A stretch of 64,000 nt of DNA from Mercurialis annua (taxonomy: Eukaryota > Streptophyta > Magnoliopsida > Malpighiales > Euphorbiaceae), in the NCBI RefSeq assembly GCF_937616625.2, contig NC_065576.1, positions 26,458,628-26,522,627 on the forward strand, given 5' to 3'. The translations under genes were made by a program, and so were the position numbers. Numbering within the stretch: the stretch's first letter is position 1; the number at the start of each line of letters is the position of its first letter. Below, in pieces: positions 12,713 through 26,117 of this stretch. Below the pieces are notes generated by a model. It saw only the letters and a list, made by a program, of their open reading frames with translations, ran no database searches and was not told where the DNA came from.

Positions 12713-14491
12713 TATTCTGTCGCATCACAAGTCTCTTTGACGCGCCGTTCCGGTTAGCTATACATGGTTAGGTTATATTACACAAGTGTGCGTGAAAAGT
12801 GACTCTATATTTACTATGTCCCATCACAAGTCTATTCAACGAGTTGTTCCCATTACTTAGCCATGGTTAGGTTATATAACGCAAAGTGTGCATTAAAAGT
12901 GACGCTAGTTTAGTAGTATGTGGCGTGTGAAATCTTTTTAACGTGTCATTCTGATTACCTCAGCGTGGTTAGGTTATATTACGCAAAGTGTTGGTGAAAA
13001 GTGATGCTACATTAGTAGTATGTCACATCTCAAGTCTCTTTAACGCGTCGTTCCGATTACCTAAGCGTGGTTAGGTTATATGAAGCAAAGTGTACATTAA
13101 AAGTGACACTAGATTAGTATGTCGCGTGACAAGTCTTTTTAACGCATCGTTCTGACCTAACAATGGTTAGGTTATATTACATAAAACGTGTGTGAAAAGT
13201 GACGCTAGATAAGTATGTCACATCACAAGTCTTTTTAACACGTTGTTCCGATTACCTAAGCATTGTTTGGTTATATGACGTAAAGTATGCGTTATAAGTG
13301 ACGCTAGATTAGTATGTCGCGTCTCAAGTCTCTTTAACGCGTCGTTCCGATTACCTAAGCATGGTTAGGTTATATAACACAAAGTGTGTTTTAAAAGTGT
13401 CACTAGATTAGTATGTCGCGTCTCAAGTCTCTTTGTTGCATCATTCCGATTACCTAAGCATTGGATAGGTTATTTTACGCAAAGGGTGCGTTAAAAGTGA
13501 CACTAGATTAGTATATCGGGTCACAAGTCTCTTTAACTCGTCGTTTTGATTACCTAACAATGGTTGGGTTATTTTACGTAAGTGTGCGTGAAAAGTGACG
13601 CTATATAAGTATTTCGCATCACAAGTCTCTTTAACGCTTTGTTTCGATTATCTAAGCACGGTTAGGTTATATTACGCTATGTGTGCGTTAAATATGACGC
13701 TAGATTAATATGTCGCGATACATGTCTCTTTAACGCGTCGTTCTGATTAACTAACAATGGTTTGGATATATTACACAAAGTTTGCGTGAAAAGTGACGCT
13801 ATATAAGTATGTCGTGTCACAAGTCTCTTTAACGCGTCGTTCTGATTACCAAAGCATGGTTAGGTTATATTATGCAAAGTGTGCGTTAAAAGTGAGGCTA
13901 GATTAGTATGTCGCGTCACAAGTCTCATTAACGCGTCGGCCGATTACCTATGCATTGTTAGGTTATATTATGCAAAATGAGCGTGAAAAGGGATACTGTA
14001 TAAGTATGTCGCGTCACAAGTCTTTTTAAGGTGTCATTCCAATTACCTATGCATTGTTAGGTTATATTACGCAATGTTTGCATTAAAAGTGACGCTATAT
14101 AAGTATGTCGCTTCGTAAGTCTCTTTAACGCGTCGTTTCTATTACCTAAGCATGGTTCGATTATATTACGCAAAGTGTGCGTTAAAAGTGATGCTAGATT
14201 AGTATGTCGCGTCTGAAGTCTTTTTAACGGGTTGTTCTGATTACCTAAGCATGGTTAGGTTATATTACGCTAAGTGTGCGCTAAAAGTGACGCTAGATTA
14301 TTATGTCGTGTCACAAGTCTCTTTAACGCGTCGTTCTGATTAACTATGCATGGTTAGATTATATAATTCAAAGTTGCGTTAAAAGTGACACTATATTAGT
14401 ATTATGTCGCGTCACAAGTCTCTTTAATGCGTCGTTTTGATTACCTAAGCATGGTTAGGTTATATTACACAAAGTGTGCGTGAAAAGTGAT

Positions 14492-15427
14492 GCTAGATAA
14501 CACGTCGTTCCGATTACCTAAGCATGGTTAGGTTATATTACGCAAAGTGTGCGTTAAAGAGTGACGCTAGATTAGTATGTCGTGTCCCAAGTCTCTTTAA
14601 CGCGTCGTTCTGATTACCTAACAATGGTTATGTTATATTACGCAGTGTGCGTGAAAAAATGACGCTATATAAGTATGTCTCGTCACAAGTCTCTTTAACT
14701 CGTCGTTCCGATTACCTAAGCATGTTTAGGTTATATTATGCAAAGTGTGCGTGAAAAGTGTCGCTATATAAGTAAGTCGTGTAACAACTCTCTTTAACGC
14801 GTCGTTCCGATTACCTAAGCATGGTTAGGTTACATTACGCAAAGTGTGCTTTAAAAGTGAGGCTAGATTAGTATATCACATCACAAGTGTCTTTAACGCG
14901 TTTTCTGATTACCTATGCATGGTTAGGCTATATTATGCAAAGTGTGCGTGAAAAGGGATGCTAGATAACACGTCGTTCCGATTACCTAAGCATGGTTGGG
15001 TTATATTATGCAAAGTGTGCGTTAAGGAGTGACGCTAGATTAGTATGTCGTGTCACAAGTCTCTTTAACGCGTCGTTCTGATTACCTAACAATGGTTATG
15101 TTATATTACGCAATGTGCGTGAAAAATGACGCTATATAAGTATGTCTCGTCACAAAACTCTTTAACGTCGTTCCGATTACCTAAGCATGTTTAGGTTATA
15201 TTAAGCAAAGTGTGCATGAAAAGTGACGCTATATAAGTAAGTCGCGTAACAACTCTCTTTAACGCGTCGTTCCGATTACCTAAGCATGGTTAGGTTACAT
15301 TACGCAAAGTTCGAAAGTGAGGCTAGATTAGTATATCGCGTCACAAGTGTCTTTAACGCGTTTGCTGATTACCTATGCATGGTTAGGTTATATTATGCAA
15401 AGTGTGCGTGAAAAGGGACGCTATATA
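14492..15427 (+). repeat. 468-bp tandem duplication within unit 0
   Basis: GCTAGATAACACGTCGTTCC, a monomer with an internal deletion, appears at 14,492 and 14,960. The sequence after it runs in parallel, including AGGAGTGACGC or AGAGTGACGC, ACAATGGTTATG, TATGTCTCGTCAC and the distinctive ATAAGTAAGTCG. The equivalent region of the later copies, starting near 20,936, has this segment once. Confidence 0.88.
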
Positions 15428-15690
15428 AGTATGTCGCTTCAGAAGTCTCTTTAACGCGTCGTTCCATTAACCTATGCATGGTTAGTTTATATTACGCAAG
15501 TCTGCGTTAAAAGTAACGCTATATAAGTATGTTGCGTCTTAAGTCTCTTTAACGCGTCGTTCCGATTACCTAAGCATGGTTCGGTTATGTTACGCAAAGT
15601 GTGCGTTAAAAGTGACGCTAGATTAGTATGTCGCGTCTAAAGTCTCTTTAATGCGTCGTTCCGATTACATAAGCATGGATAGGTTATATT

Positions 15691-15860
15691 ACGCTAAGTG
15701 TGCATTAAATGTGATGCTAGATACATGTCTCTTTAACGCGTCGTTCCAATTAACTAAGCATAGCTAGGTTATATTACGCTAAGTGTGCATTAAATGTGAT
15801 GCTAGATACAAGTCTCTTTAACGCGTCGTTCCAATTAACTAAGCATAGTTAGGTTATATT
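15691..15860 (+). repeat. Two tandem 85-bp deletion monomers
   Basis: ACGCTAAGTGTGCATTAAAT begins at 15,691 and its repeat at 15,776; the next monomer starts at 15,861. In both, GATGCTAGATACA joins directly to the TGTCTC or AGTCTC part, so the TATGTCGCG box is deleted. The pair was copied with the higher-order unit and reappears at about 21,676-21,845 and 26,794-26,963. Confidence 0.87.
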
Positions 15861-16880
15861 ACGCAAAGTGTGCGGTAGATAAGTATGTCGCGTCACATGT
15901 CTCTTTAATGCGACGTTCCGATTAGCTATAAGCATGGTTAGGCTATATTATGCAAAGTAGGCGTTAAAAGTGACGCTAGATTATTATGTCGCGTCATAAG
16001 TCTCTTTGACGCTCCATTCTGATTACATATGCATGGCTAGGCTATATTACGCAAAGTGTGCATGAAAAGTGAATTTAGATTACCATGTCCCGTCACAAGC
16101 CTATTCAACGAGTCGTTCCGATTACCTAGGCATGGTTAGGTTATATAACGAAAAGTGTGAGTTAAAAGTGACAGTAGATTAGTAGTATGTCGCGTCTCAA
16201 ATCTCTTTAACGTGTCATTCCGATTTCCTATGCGTGGTTAGGTTATATTACGCAATGTGTGTGTGACAAGTGATGCTAGATTAGTAGTATGTCGCGTCTT
16301 AAGTCTCTTTAACGCGTCGTTCTGATTACCGAAACGTGGTTAGGTTATATGACCCAAAGTGTGCGTTTAAAGTTACGCTAGATTAGTATGTCGCATCACA
16401 ACTCTTTTTAACGCGTCGTTCCGTCCTAACAATGGTTAGGTTATATTACGTAAACTGTGCGTGAAAAGTGACTCTATATAAGTATGTCGCATCATAAGTC
16501 TTTTTAACACGTCGTTTAGATTATCTAATCATGGTTAGGTTATATTACGCAAAGTGTGCGTTATAAGTGACGCTATATTAGTATGTCGCGTATCAAGTCT
16601 CTTTAACGCGTCGTTCCGATTGCCTATGCTTGTGTTTTAAAAGTGTCGCTAGATTAGTATGTCGCGTCTCAAGTCTCTTTGTCGCATCTTTCCGATTACC
16701 TAACAATGGTTATGTTATATTACGTAAAGTGTGCGTTAAGGAGTGACGCTATATATGTATGTCGCGTCATAAGTCTCTTTAACGCCTCGTTCCAATTACC
16801 TAAGTATGGTTAGGTTATATTACGCAAAATGCGCGTTAATGTGACACTAAATTAGTATGTTGCGTCTCAAGTCTCTTTAA

Positions 16881-19800
16881 CGCGTCGTTTCGATTACCAT
16901 GCTTATGTCGCGTCACAAGTCACTATAACCCGTCATTCCGATTACCTAAGCATGGTTAGGTTATAGTACGCAAAGTGTGCGTGAAAGGATCAGATTAGTA
17001 TGTAGCGTCTCAAATCTCTTTAACGCATCGTTCCGATTACATAATCATGGCTAGATCATATTATGCAAAGTGTGCGTGAAAAGTGACGCTAGATAAGTAT
17101 GTCGTGTCACAAGACTCTTTAATCCGTCGTTCTGATTACCTAAGAATGGTTAGGTTATATTACGCAAAGTGTACGTGAAAACTGATGCTAGATTAAAATG
17201 TCACATCTCAAGTCTCTTTAATGCGTCGTTTAAATTGCCTAAGCATGGTTAGGTTATATTACGCAAGGTGTGCATGAAAAGTGATGCTAGATTAGTATAT
17301 CACGTCTCAAGTCTATTTAACTCATCGTTCCGATTACCTAAGCATGGTTACGTTATATTACGCAACGTGTGCGTGAAAAGTGACGCTAGATTAGTATGTT
17401 GCGACTCAATTCTCTTTAACACGTAAGCAAAGTTTGTGTGAAAAGTGACGTTAGACTAGTTTATCGTGTCTCGAGTTTATTAAACGCATCGTTCAGATTA
17501 CCTAAGCATGGTTAGGTTATATAACGTAAAGTGTGCGTGAAAAGTGACAATATATTAGTATTACGCGTCTCAAGTCTCTTTAACGCGTCGTTTCGATTAC
17601 CATGCCTTTGTCGCGTCACAAGTCTCTCTAACGCGTCGTTACGATTACCTAAGCATGGTTAGGTTATATTACGCAACATGTGCGTGAAACATGACAATAT
17701 ATTAGTATTTCGCGTCTTAAGTCTATTTAACGCGTCGTTCCGATTACCTAAGTTATATTACGCAAAGTGTGCGTAAAAAATGACAATAGATAAGTATGTC
17801 GCATATTAAGTCTATTTAACGCATCGTTCCGATTACCTAAGCATGGTTAGGTTATATTACGCAAAGTGTGCATGAAAAGTGACGCTAGATTAGTATGTCG
17901 CGTTTCAAGTCTTATTAACGCGTCGTTCCGATAGCTAAAGCATGGTTTTGTTTTATTACGCGAAGTGTGAATAAAAGTGATGCTAGATTAGAATGGAGCG
18001 TCTCAAGTCTCTTTAATGCGTCGCTCCGATTACCATGCTTATGTCGCGTCCCAAGTCTCTCTAACGCGTCGTTTCAATTACCTAAGAATGGTTAGGTTAT
18101 ATTATGCAAAATGTGCGTTAAAAAAGACAATTGATTTGTATGTCGCGTCTCAAGTTTATTTAACGCGTTGTTCCTATTACCTAATCATGGTTCGGTTATA
18201 TTACACAAAGTGTTCATGAAAAGTGACGCTAGATTAGTATGTCGCGTCTCAATTCTCTTTAATGCGCTGTTCCGATTACCTAAACTTTGTTAGGTTATTT
18301 TACGCAAAGTGTGCGTGAAAAGTGACGCTAGATTAGTATTTCGCATCTCAAGTCTTTGTAACACGTCGTTCCGATTACCTTGGCATGGTTAGGCTATATT
18401 TCGCAAAGTCTGCGTGAAAAGTGACTATAAATTAGTATGCCGCGTCTTAGGTCTCTTTAATGCGTCGTTCAGATTACCCAAGCATGGTTAGCTTATTTTA
18501 CACAAAGTATGCGTGAAAAGTGACGCTAGATTAGTATGTCGCGTCTCACGTCTCTTTAACGCGTCGTTCGATTACCATGCTTATCTTGCGTCACAAGTCT
18601 CTTTATCGCGTTGTTTCGATTAACTAAGCATGGTTAGGTTATATTACGAAATGTTTGCGTGAAAAGCGACGCTAGATTAGTATGTTGCGTCTTAAGGCTC
18701 CTTAACGCATCGTTCCGATTACCTAAGCATAATTAGGATATATCATGCAATTTATGAGTGAAAAGTGACGCTAGATTAGTGTGTCGTATCTCAAGTCTCT
18801 TTAACGGGTCGTTTCGATTACCATGCTTATGTCGCGTCACAAGTCTCTCTAACGCGTTGTTCGGATTACCTAAGCATGGTTAGGTTATATTACGCAAAGT
18901 GTGAGTAAAAAGTGACGCTAAATTAGTATGTCGCGTGTCAATTCTCTTTAACGAGTTGATTCGATTAACTAAGCATGGTTAGGTTATATTACGCCAAATG
19001 TGCGTGAAAAGTGATGCTAGATTAGTATGTCGCGTCTCAAGTCTCTTTAACGCGTCGTTTCGATTACCATGCTTATCTCCCGTCACAAGTCCCTTTAACG
19101 CGTCGTTCCCATTACCTAAGCATGGTTAGGTTATATTACGTGAGCCTGAAAAGGGACGCTAGTTAAGTACGTCACATCTCAAGGCTATCTAACGCTTCGT
19201 TCTAATTTCTAAGTATGGTTAGGTTATATTGCGCAAAGTGTATGAAGAAAGTGACGCTGGATTAGTAGTACGCGTCTCAAGTCTATTTAACGCGTCATTT
19301 CGATTACCATGCTTCTGTCGCATCACAAGTCTCTCTAACGCGTCGTTCTAATTATCTAAGCATGGTTAGGTTATATTACGCAACGTGTGTGTGAAAAATG
19401 AAAATAGATTAGTGTGTCGCATCTCAAGTCTATTTAACACGTTGTTCCGATTACCTAAGCATGGTTAGGTTATATTACGCAAAGTGTGCGTGAAAAATGA
19501 CAATAGATTAGTATGTCACGTATCAAGTCTATCTCACGCGTCGTTCCGATTACCTAAGAATGGTTATGTTATATTACGCAACGTGTGCGTGAAAAATGAA
19601 AATAGATTAGTATGTCGCGTCTCAAGTCTATTTAACGCGTCGTTCCGATTAACTAAGCATGGTTAGGTTATATTACGCAAAGTGTGCCTGAAAAATGACA
19701 ATAGATTAGTACGTCGCTTCTCTAGTCTCTTTAACGCGTCGTTTCGATTACCATGCTTATGTCGCGTGACATGTCTCTCTAACGAGTCGTTTCGATTACC

Positions 19801-20997
19801 TAAGCATGATTAGGTTATATTACGCAAAGAGTGCCTGAAAAGTAACAATAGATTAGTATATAGTGTCTCAAGTCTCTTTAACGAGTCGTTCAGATTACCT
19901 AAGCATGGTTAGGTTATATTACGCAAAGAGTTCTTGAAAAGTGACGCTAAATTAGTATATCGCGTCTCAAGTCTATTTAAAACGTCGTTCCGATTAACTA
20001 AGCATGGTTAGGTTATATTACGCAAAGTGTGCGTGAAAATTGAAGCTAGATTAGTATGTCACGTCCCAAGTCCCTTTAACGCGTCGTTCTGATTACCTAA
20101 GCATGGTTAGGATATATTACGCAAGGTGTGCATGAAAAGTGAAACTAGATTAGTATGTCGCATCTCAAGGCTCTTTTACGAGTCGTTCTGATTATCAAAA
20201 GCATGGTTAGGTTATATTACGCAATGTGTGCATGAAAAGTGACGCTATATCAGTATGTCGTGTCACAAGTCTCTTTATGGCGTCGTTCCGATTACCAAAG
20301 CATGGTTAGGTTATATTACGCAAAGTGTGCGTTAAAAGTGAGGCTAGATTAGTATGTCGCGTCACAAGTCTCATTAACACGTCGACCGATTACCTATGCA
20401 TTGTTAGGTTATATTATGCAAAGTGAGCGTGAAAAGGGATACCGTATAAGTATGTCGCGTCACAAGTCTTTTTAAGGCGTCGTTCCAATTACCTATGCAT
20501 TGTTAGGTTATATTACACAATGTTTTCATTAAAAGTGACGCTATATCAGTATGTCGCGTCGTAAGTCTCTTTAACGCGTCGTTTCTATTACCTAAGCATG
20601 GTTCGATTATATTACACAAAGTGTGCGTTAAAGTGATGCTAGATTAGTATGTCGCGTCTCAAGTCTTTTTAACGGGTTGTTCTGATTACCTAAGCATGGT
20701 TAGGTTATATTATGCTAAGTGTGCGCTAAAAGTGACGCTAGATTATTATGTCGTGTCACAAGTCTCTTTAACACGTCGTTCTGATTAACTATGCATGGTT
20801 AGATTATATAATTCAAAGTTGCGTTAAAAGTGACACTATATTAGTAGTATGTCGCGTCACAAGTCTCTTTAATGCGTCGTTTTGATTACCTAAGCATGGT
20901 TAGGTTATATTACACAAAGTGTGCGTGAAAAGTGATGCTAGATAACACGTCGTTCCGATTACCTAAGCATGGTTAGGTTATATTACGCAAAGTGTGC
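16881..20997 (+). repeat. Satellite array, forward block 3 (short units resume)
   Basis: Full monomers with scattered short units near 16,898, 17,610, 18,031, 18,577, 18,820, 19,067, 19,300 and 19,757. Much of it, 17.2-20.08 kb, is collinear with about 541-3,440 at an offset near 16.64-16.65 kb; for example GTCACGTCCCAAG is at about 3,418 and 20,059. The copy-number joint between unit 0 and the next unit lies near 20,230. The open frames at 18,016-18,219 and 19,484-19,666 are satellite translations. Confidence 0.95.
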
Positions 20998-23900
20998 GTT
21001 AAGGAGTGACGCTAGATTAGTATGTCGTGTCCCAAGTCTCTTTAACGCGTCGTTCTGATTACCTAACAATGGTTATGCTATATTACGCAGTGTGCGTGAA
21101 AAAATGACGCTATATAAGTATGTCTCGTCACAAGTCTCTTTAACTCGTCGTTCCGATTACCTAAGCATGTTTAGGTTATATTATGCAAAGTGTGCGTGAA
21201 AAGTGACGCTATATAAGTAAGTCGTGTAACAACTCTCTTTAACGCGTCGTTCCGATTACCTAAGCATGGTTAGGTTACATTACTCAAAGTGTGCTTTAAA
21301 AGTGAGGCTAGATTAGTATATCGCGTCACAAGTGTCTTTAACGCGTTTGCTGGTTACCTATGCATGGTTAGGTTATATTATGCAAAGTGTGCGTGAAAAG
21401 GGACGCTATATAAGTATGTCGCTTCAGAAGTCTCTTTAACGCGTCGTTCCATTAACCTATGCATGGTAAGTTTATATTACGCAAGTGTGCGTTAAAAGTA
21501 ACGCTATATAAGTATGTTGCGTCTTAAGTTTCTTTAACGCGTCGTTCCGATTACCTAAGCATGGTTCGGTTATGTTACGCAAAGTGTGGGTGAAAAGTGA
21601 CGCTAGATTAGTATGTCGCGTCTAAAGTCTCTTTAATGCGTCGGTCTGATTACCTAAGCATGGATAGGTTATATTACGCTAAGTGTGCATTAAATGTGAT
21701 GCTAGATACAAGTCTCTTTAACGGGTCGTTCCAATTAACTAAGCATAACTAGGTTATATTACGTTAAGTGGCATTAAATGTGATGCTAGATACAAGTCTC
21801 TTTAACGCGTCGTTCCAATTAACTAAGCATAGTTATGTTATATTACGCAAAGTGTGCGGTAGATAAGTATGTCGCGTCACATGTCTCTTTAATACGACGT
21901 TCCGATTAGCTATATGCATGGTTAGGCTATATTATGCAAAGTAGGCGTTAAAAGTGACGCTAGATTATTATGTCGCGTCACAAGTCTCTTTAACGCTCCA
22001 TTCTTATTACCTATGCATGGCTAGGTTATATTACGCAAAGTGTGCGTGAAAAGTGAATTTTGATTACTATGTCCCGTCACAAGCCTATTCAACGAGTCGT
22101 TCCGATTACCTAGGCATTGTTAGGTTATATAACGAAAAGTGTGAGTTAAAAGTGACGGTAGATTAGTAGTATGTCGCGTCTCAAATCTCTTTAACGTGTC
22201 ATTCCGATTTCCTATGCGTGGTTAGGTTATATTACGCAATGTTTGTGTGAAAAGTTATGCTAGATTAGTAGTATGTCGCGTCTTAAGTCTCTTTAACGCG
22301 TCGTTCTGATTACCTAAGCGTGGTTAGGTTATATGACCCAAAGTGTGCGTTTAAAGTTACGCTAGATTAGTATGTCGCGTCACAAGTCTTTTTAACGCGT
22401 CGTTCCGACCTAACAATGGTTAGGTTATATTACGTAAACTGTGCGTAAAAAGTGACGCTATATAAGTATGTCGCGTCATAAGTCCTTTTAACACGTTGTT
22501 CCGATTACCTAAGCATGGTTAGGTTATATTATGCAAAGTGTGCGTTATAAGTGACGCTATATTAGTATGTCGCGTATCAAGTCTCTTTTACGCGTCGTTC
22601 CGATTGCCTATGCTTGTGTTTTATAAGTGTCGCTAGATTAGTATGTCGCGTCTCAAGTCTCTTTGTCGCATCTTTCCGATTACCTAAGCATGGTTAGGTT
22701 ATATTACGCAAAGTGTGCGTTAAGGAGTGACGCTAGATTAGTATGTCGTGTCACAAGTCTCTTTAACGCGTCGTTCTGATTACCTAACAATGGTTATGTT
22801 ATATTACGTAAAGTGTGCGTGAAAAGTGACGCTATATATGTATGTCGCGTCACAAGTCTCTTTAACGCCTCGTTCCAATTACCTAAGTATGGTTAGGTTA
22901 TATTACGCAAAATGCGCGTTAATGTGACACTAAATTAGTATGTTGCGTCTCAAGTCTCTTTAACGCGTCGTTTCGATTACCATGCTTATGTCGCGTCAAA
23001 AGTCACTCTAACCTGTCATTCCGATTACCTAAGCATGGTTAGGTTATAGTACGCAAAGTGTGCGTGAAAGGATCAGAATAGTATGTAGCGTCTCAAATCT
23101 CTTTAACGCATCGTTCCGATTACATAAGCATGGCTAGGTCATATTACGCGAAGTGTGCGTGAAAAGTGACGCTAGATAAGTATGTCGTGTCACAAGACTC
23201 TTTAATCCGTCGTTCTGATTACCTAAGAATGGTTAGGTTATATTACGCAAAGTGTACGTGAAAACTGATGCTAGATTAAAATGTCACATCTCAAGTATCT
23301 TTAATGAATCGTTTAAATTGCCTAAGCATGGTTAGGTTATATTACGCAAGGTGTGCATGAAAAGTGACTCTAGATTAGTATATCACGTCTCAAGTCTATT
23401 TAACTCATCGTTCCGATTACCTAAGCATGGTTACGTTATATTACGCAAAGTGTGCGTGAAAAGTGACGCTAGATTAGTATGTCGCGACTCAATTCTCTTT
23501 AACGCGTAAGCAAAGTTTGTGTGAAAAGTGACGTTAGACTAGTTTATCGTGTCTCGAGTTTATTTAACGCATCGTTCAGATTACCTAAGCATGGTTAGGT
23601 TATATAACGTAAAGTGTGCGTGAAAAGTGACAATATATTAGTATTACGCGTCTCAAGTCTCTGTAACGCGTCGTTTCGATTACCATGCCTTTGTCGCGTC
23701 ACAAGTCTCTCTAACGCGTCGTTACGATTACCTAAGCATGGTTAGGTTATATTACGCAACATGTGCGTGAAAAATGACAATATATTAGTATGTCACGTCT
23801 TAAGTCTATTTAACGCGTCGTTCCGATTACCTAAGTTATATTACGCAAAGTGTGCGTAAAAAATGACAATAGATTAGTATGTTGCATATCAAGTCTATTT

Positions 23901-26117
23901 AACGCATCGTTCCGATTACCTAAGCATGGTTAGGTTATATTACGCAAAGTGTGCATGAAAAGTGACGCTAGATTAGTATGTCGCGTCTCAAGTCTTATTA
24001 ACGCGTCGTTCCGATAGCTAAAGCATGGTTTTGTTTTATTACGCGAAGTGTGAATAAAAAGTGACGCTAGATTAGAATGGCGCGTCTCAAGTCTCTTTAA
24101 TGCGTCGTTTCGATTACCATGCTTATGTCGCGTCCCAAGTCTCTCTAACGCGTCGTTTCAATTACCTAAGAATGGTTAGGTTATATTATGCAAAATGTGC
24201 GTTAAAAAAGACAATTGATTTGTATGTCGCGTCTCAAGTTTATTTAACGCGTTGTTCCTATTACCTAATCATGGTTCGGTTATATTAAACAAAGTGTTCA
24301 TGAAAAGTGACGCTAGATTAGTATGTCGCGTCTCAATTCTCTTTAATGCGTTGTTCCGATTACCTAATCTTGGTTAGGTTATTTTACGCAAAGTGTGCGT
24401 GAAAAGTGACGCTAGATTAGTATTTCGCATCTCAAGTCTTTGTAACACGGCGTTCTGATTACCTTGGCACGGTTAGGCTATATTTCGCAAAGTCTGCGTG
24501 AAAAGTGACAATAAATTAGTATGCCGCGTCTTAGGTCTCTTTAATGCGTCGTTCAGATTACCCAAGCATGGTTAGCTTATTTTACACAAAGTATGCGTGA
24601 AAAGTGACGCTAGATTAGTATGTCGCGTCTCACGTCTCTTTAACGCGTCGTTCGATTACCATGCTTATCTTGCGTCACAAGTCTCTTTATCGCGTTGTTT
24701 CGATTAACTAAGCATGGTTAGGTTATATTACGAAAAGTTTGCGTGAAAAGCGACGCTAGATTAGTATGTTGCGTCTTAAGGCTCCTTAACGCATCGTTCC
24801 GATTACCTAAGCATAATTAGGATATATCACGCAATTTATGAGTGAAAAGTGATGCTAGATTAGTGTGTCGTATCTCAAGTCTCTTTAACGCGTCGTTTCG
24901 ATTACCATGCTTATGTCGCGTTACAAGTCTCTCTAACGCGTTGTTCGGATTACCTAAGCATGGTTAGGTTATATTACGCAAAGTGTGAGTAAAAAGTGAC
25001 GCTAAATTAGTATGCCACGTGTCAATTCTCTTTAACGCGTTGATTCGATTAACTAAGCATGGTTAGGTTATATTACGCAAAATGTGCGTGAAAAGTGATG
25101 CTAGATTAGTATGTCGCGTCTCAAGTCTCTTTAACGCGTCGTTTCGATTACCATGCTTATCTCCCGTCACAAGTCCCTTTAACGCGTCGTTCCCATTACC
25201 TAAGCATGGTTAGGTTATATTACGTGTGCCTGAAAAGGGACGCTAGTTAAGTACGTCGCATCTCAAGGCTATCTAACGCTTCGTTCTAATTTCTAAGCAT
25301 GGTTAGGTTATATTGCGCAAAGTGTATGAAGAAAGTGACGCTGGATTAGTATTACGCGTCTCAAGTCTATTTAACGCGTCATTTCGATTACCATACTTCT
25401 GTCGCATCACAAGTCTCTCTAACACGTCGTTCTAATTATCTAAGCATAGTTAGGTTATATTACGCCACGTGTGTGTGAAAAATGAAAATAGATTAGTATG
25501 TCGCATCTCAAGTCTATTTAACGCGTTGTTCCGATTACCTAAGCATGGTTAGGTTATATTACGCAAAGTGTGCGTGAAAAATGACAATAGATTAGTATGT
25601 CACAAATCAAGTATATCTCACGCGTCGTTCCGATTACCTAAGAATGGTTATGTTATATTACGCAACGTGTGCGTGAAAAATGAAAATAGATTGGTATGTC
25701 GCGTATCAAGTCTATTTAACGCGTCGTTACGATTAACTAAGCATGGTTAGGTTATATTACGCAAAGTGTGCCTGAAAAATGACAATAGATTAGTACGTCG
25801 CTTCTCTAGTCTCTTTAACGCGTCGTTTCGATTACCATGCTTATGTCGCGTGACATGTCTCTCTAACGAGTCGTTTCGATTACCTAAGCATGATTATGTT
25901 ATATTACGCAAGAGTGCCTGAAAAGTAACAATAGATTAGTATATAGTGTCTCAAGTCTCTTTAACGAGTCGTTCAGATTACCTAAGCATGGTTCGGTTAT
26001 ATTACGCAAAGAGTGCTTGAAAAGTGACGCTAGATTAGTATATCACGTCTCAAGTCTATTTAAAACGTCGTTCCGACTAACTAAGCATGGTTAGGTTATA
26101 TTACGCAAAGTGTGCGT
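20998..26117 (+). repeat. 5,118-bp higher-order unit, copy 1
   Basis: AAGGAGTGACGCTAG at 21,001 recurs at 26,119, and the offset of 5,118 bp holds to the other end (25,568 against 30,686). I saw about 15 single-base differences between the copies and no indel, so they are close to 99.7% identical. The unit holds more than 50 monomers, including the 85-bp deletion pair, a truncated monomer at about 22,605 (GATTGCCTATGCTTGTG) and a run of short units in its 3' half. The open frames at 24,100-24,288 and 25,568-25,750 are satellite translations. Confidence 0.95.

Larger units (their letters stand above)
12706..16880 (+). repeat. Satellite array, forward block 2: subfamily without the 48-bp unit
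   Basis: Full monomers here often read ACGCTATATAAGTATGTCGCG, GTCACAAGTCTCTTTAACGCG and GTGCGTTAAAAGTG. I find no flipped short unit across about 4.2 kb, although they occur every few hundred bases in the preceding and following blocks; the first one downstream is near 16,898. About 12.72-13.5 kb is collinear with about 15.98-16.72 kb: TTCAACGAG is at 12,835 and 16,104, and TGTGTTTTAAAAGTGTC is at about 13,386 and 16,631. This indicates a higher-order period near 3.25-3.27 kb. No gene is seen. Confidence 0.95.
13790..20230 (+). repeat. Older higher-order copy (unit 0), about 6.4 kb
   Basis: The order of variant monomers here is repeated from about 20,235 onward. ATTACCAAAGCATGG is at 13,845 and 20,291 (offset 6,446). 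The motif near 18,016 recurs at 24,100 and that near 19,484 at 25,568 (both 6,084). The 362-bp offset change is mostly explained by two differences: unit 0 has an extra tandem 468-bp segment at 14.49-15.43 kb, and it lacks one monomer near 16.7 kb that the later copies have. The edges are placed to within a few tens of bases. Confidence 0.85.

Noticed and set aside
16084..16098. Possible short unit in block 2 (GATTACCATGTCCCG)
   Set aside because: Here GATTACCATG is a variant of GATTAGTATG inside an otherwise full-length monomer. The flipped ATGCTTA segment and the 51-bp loss are absent.
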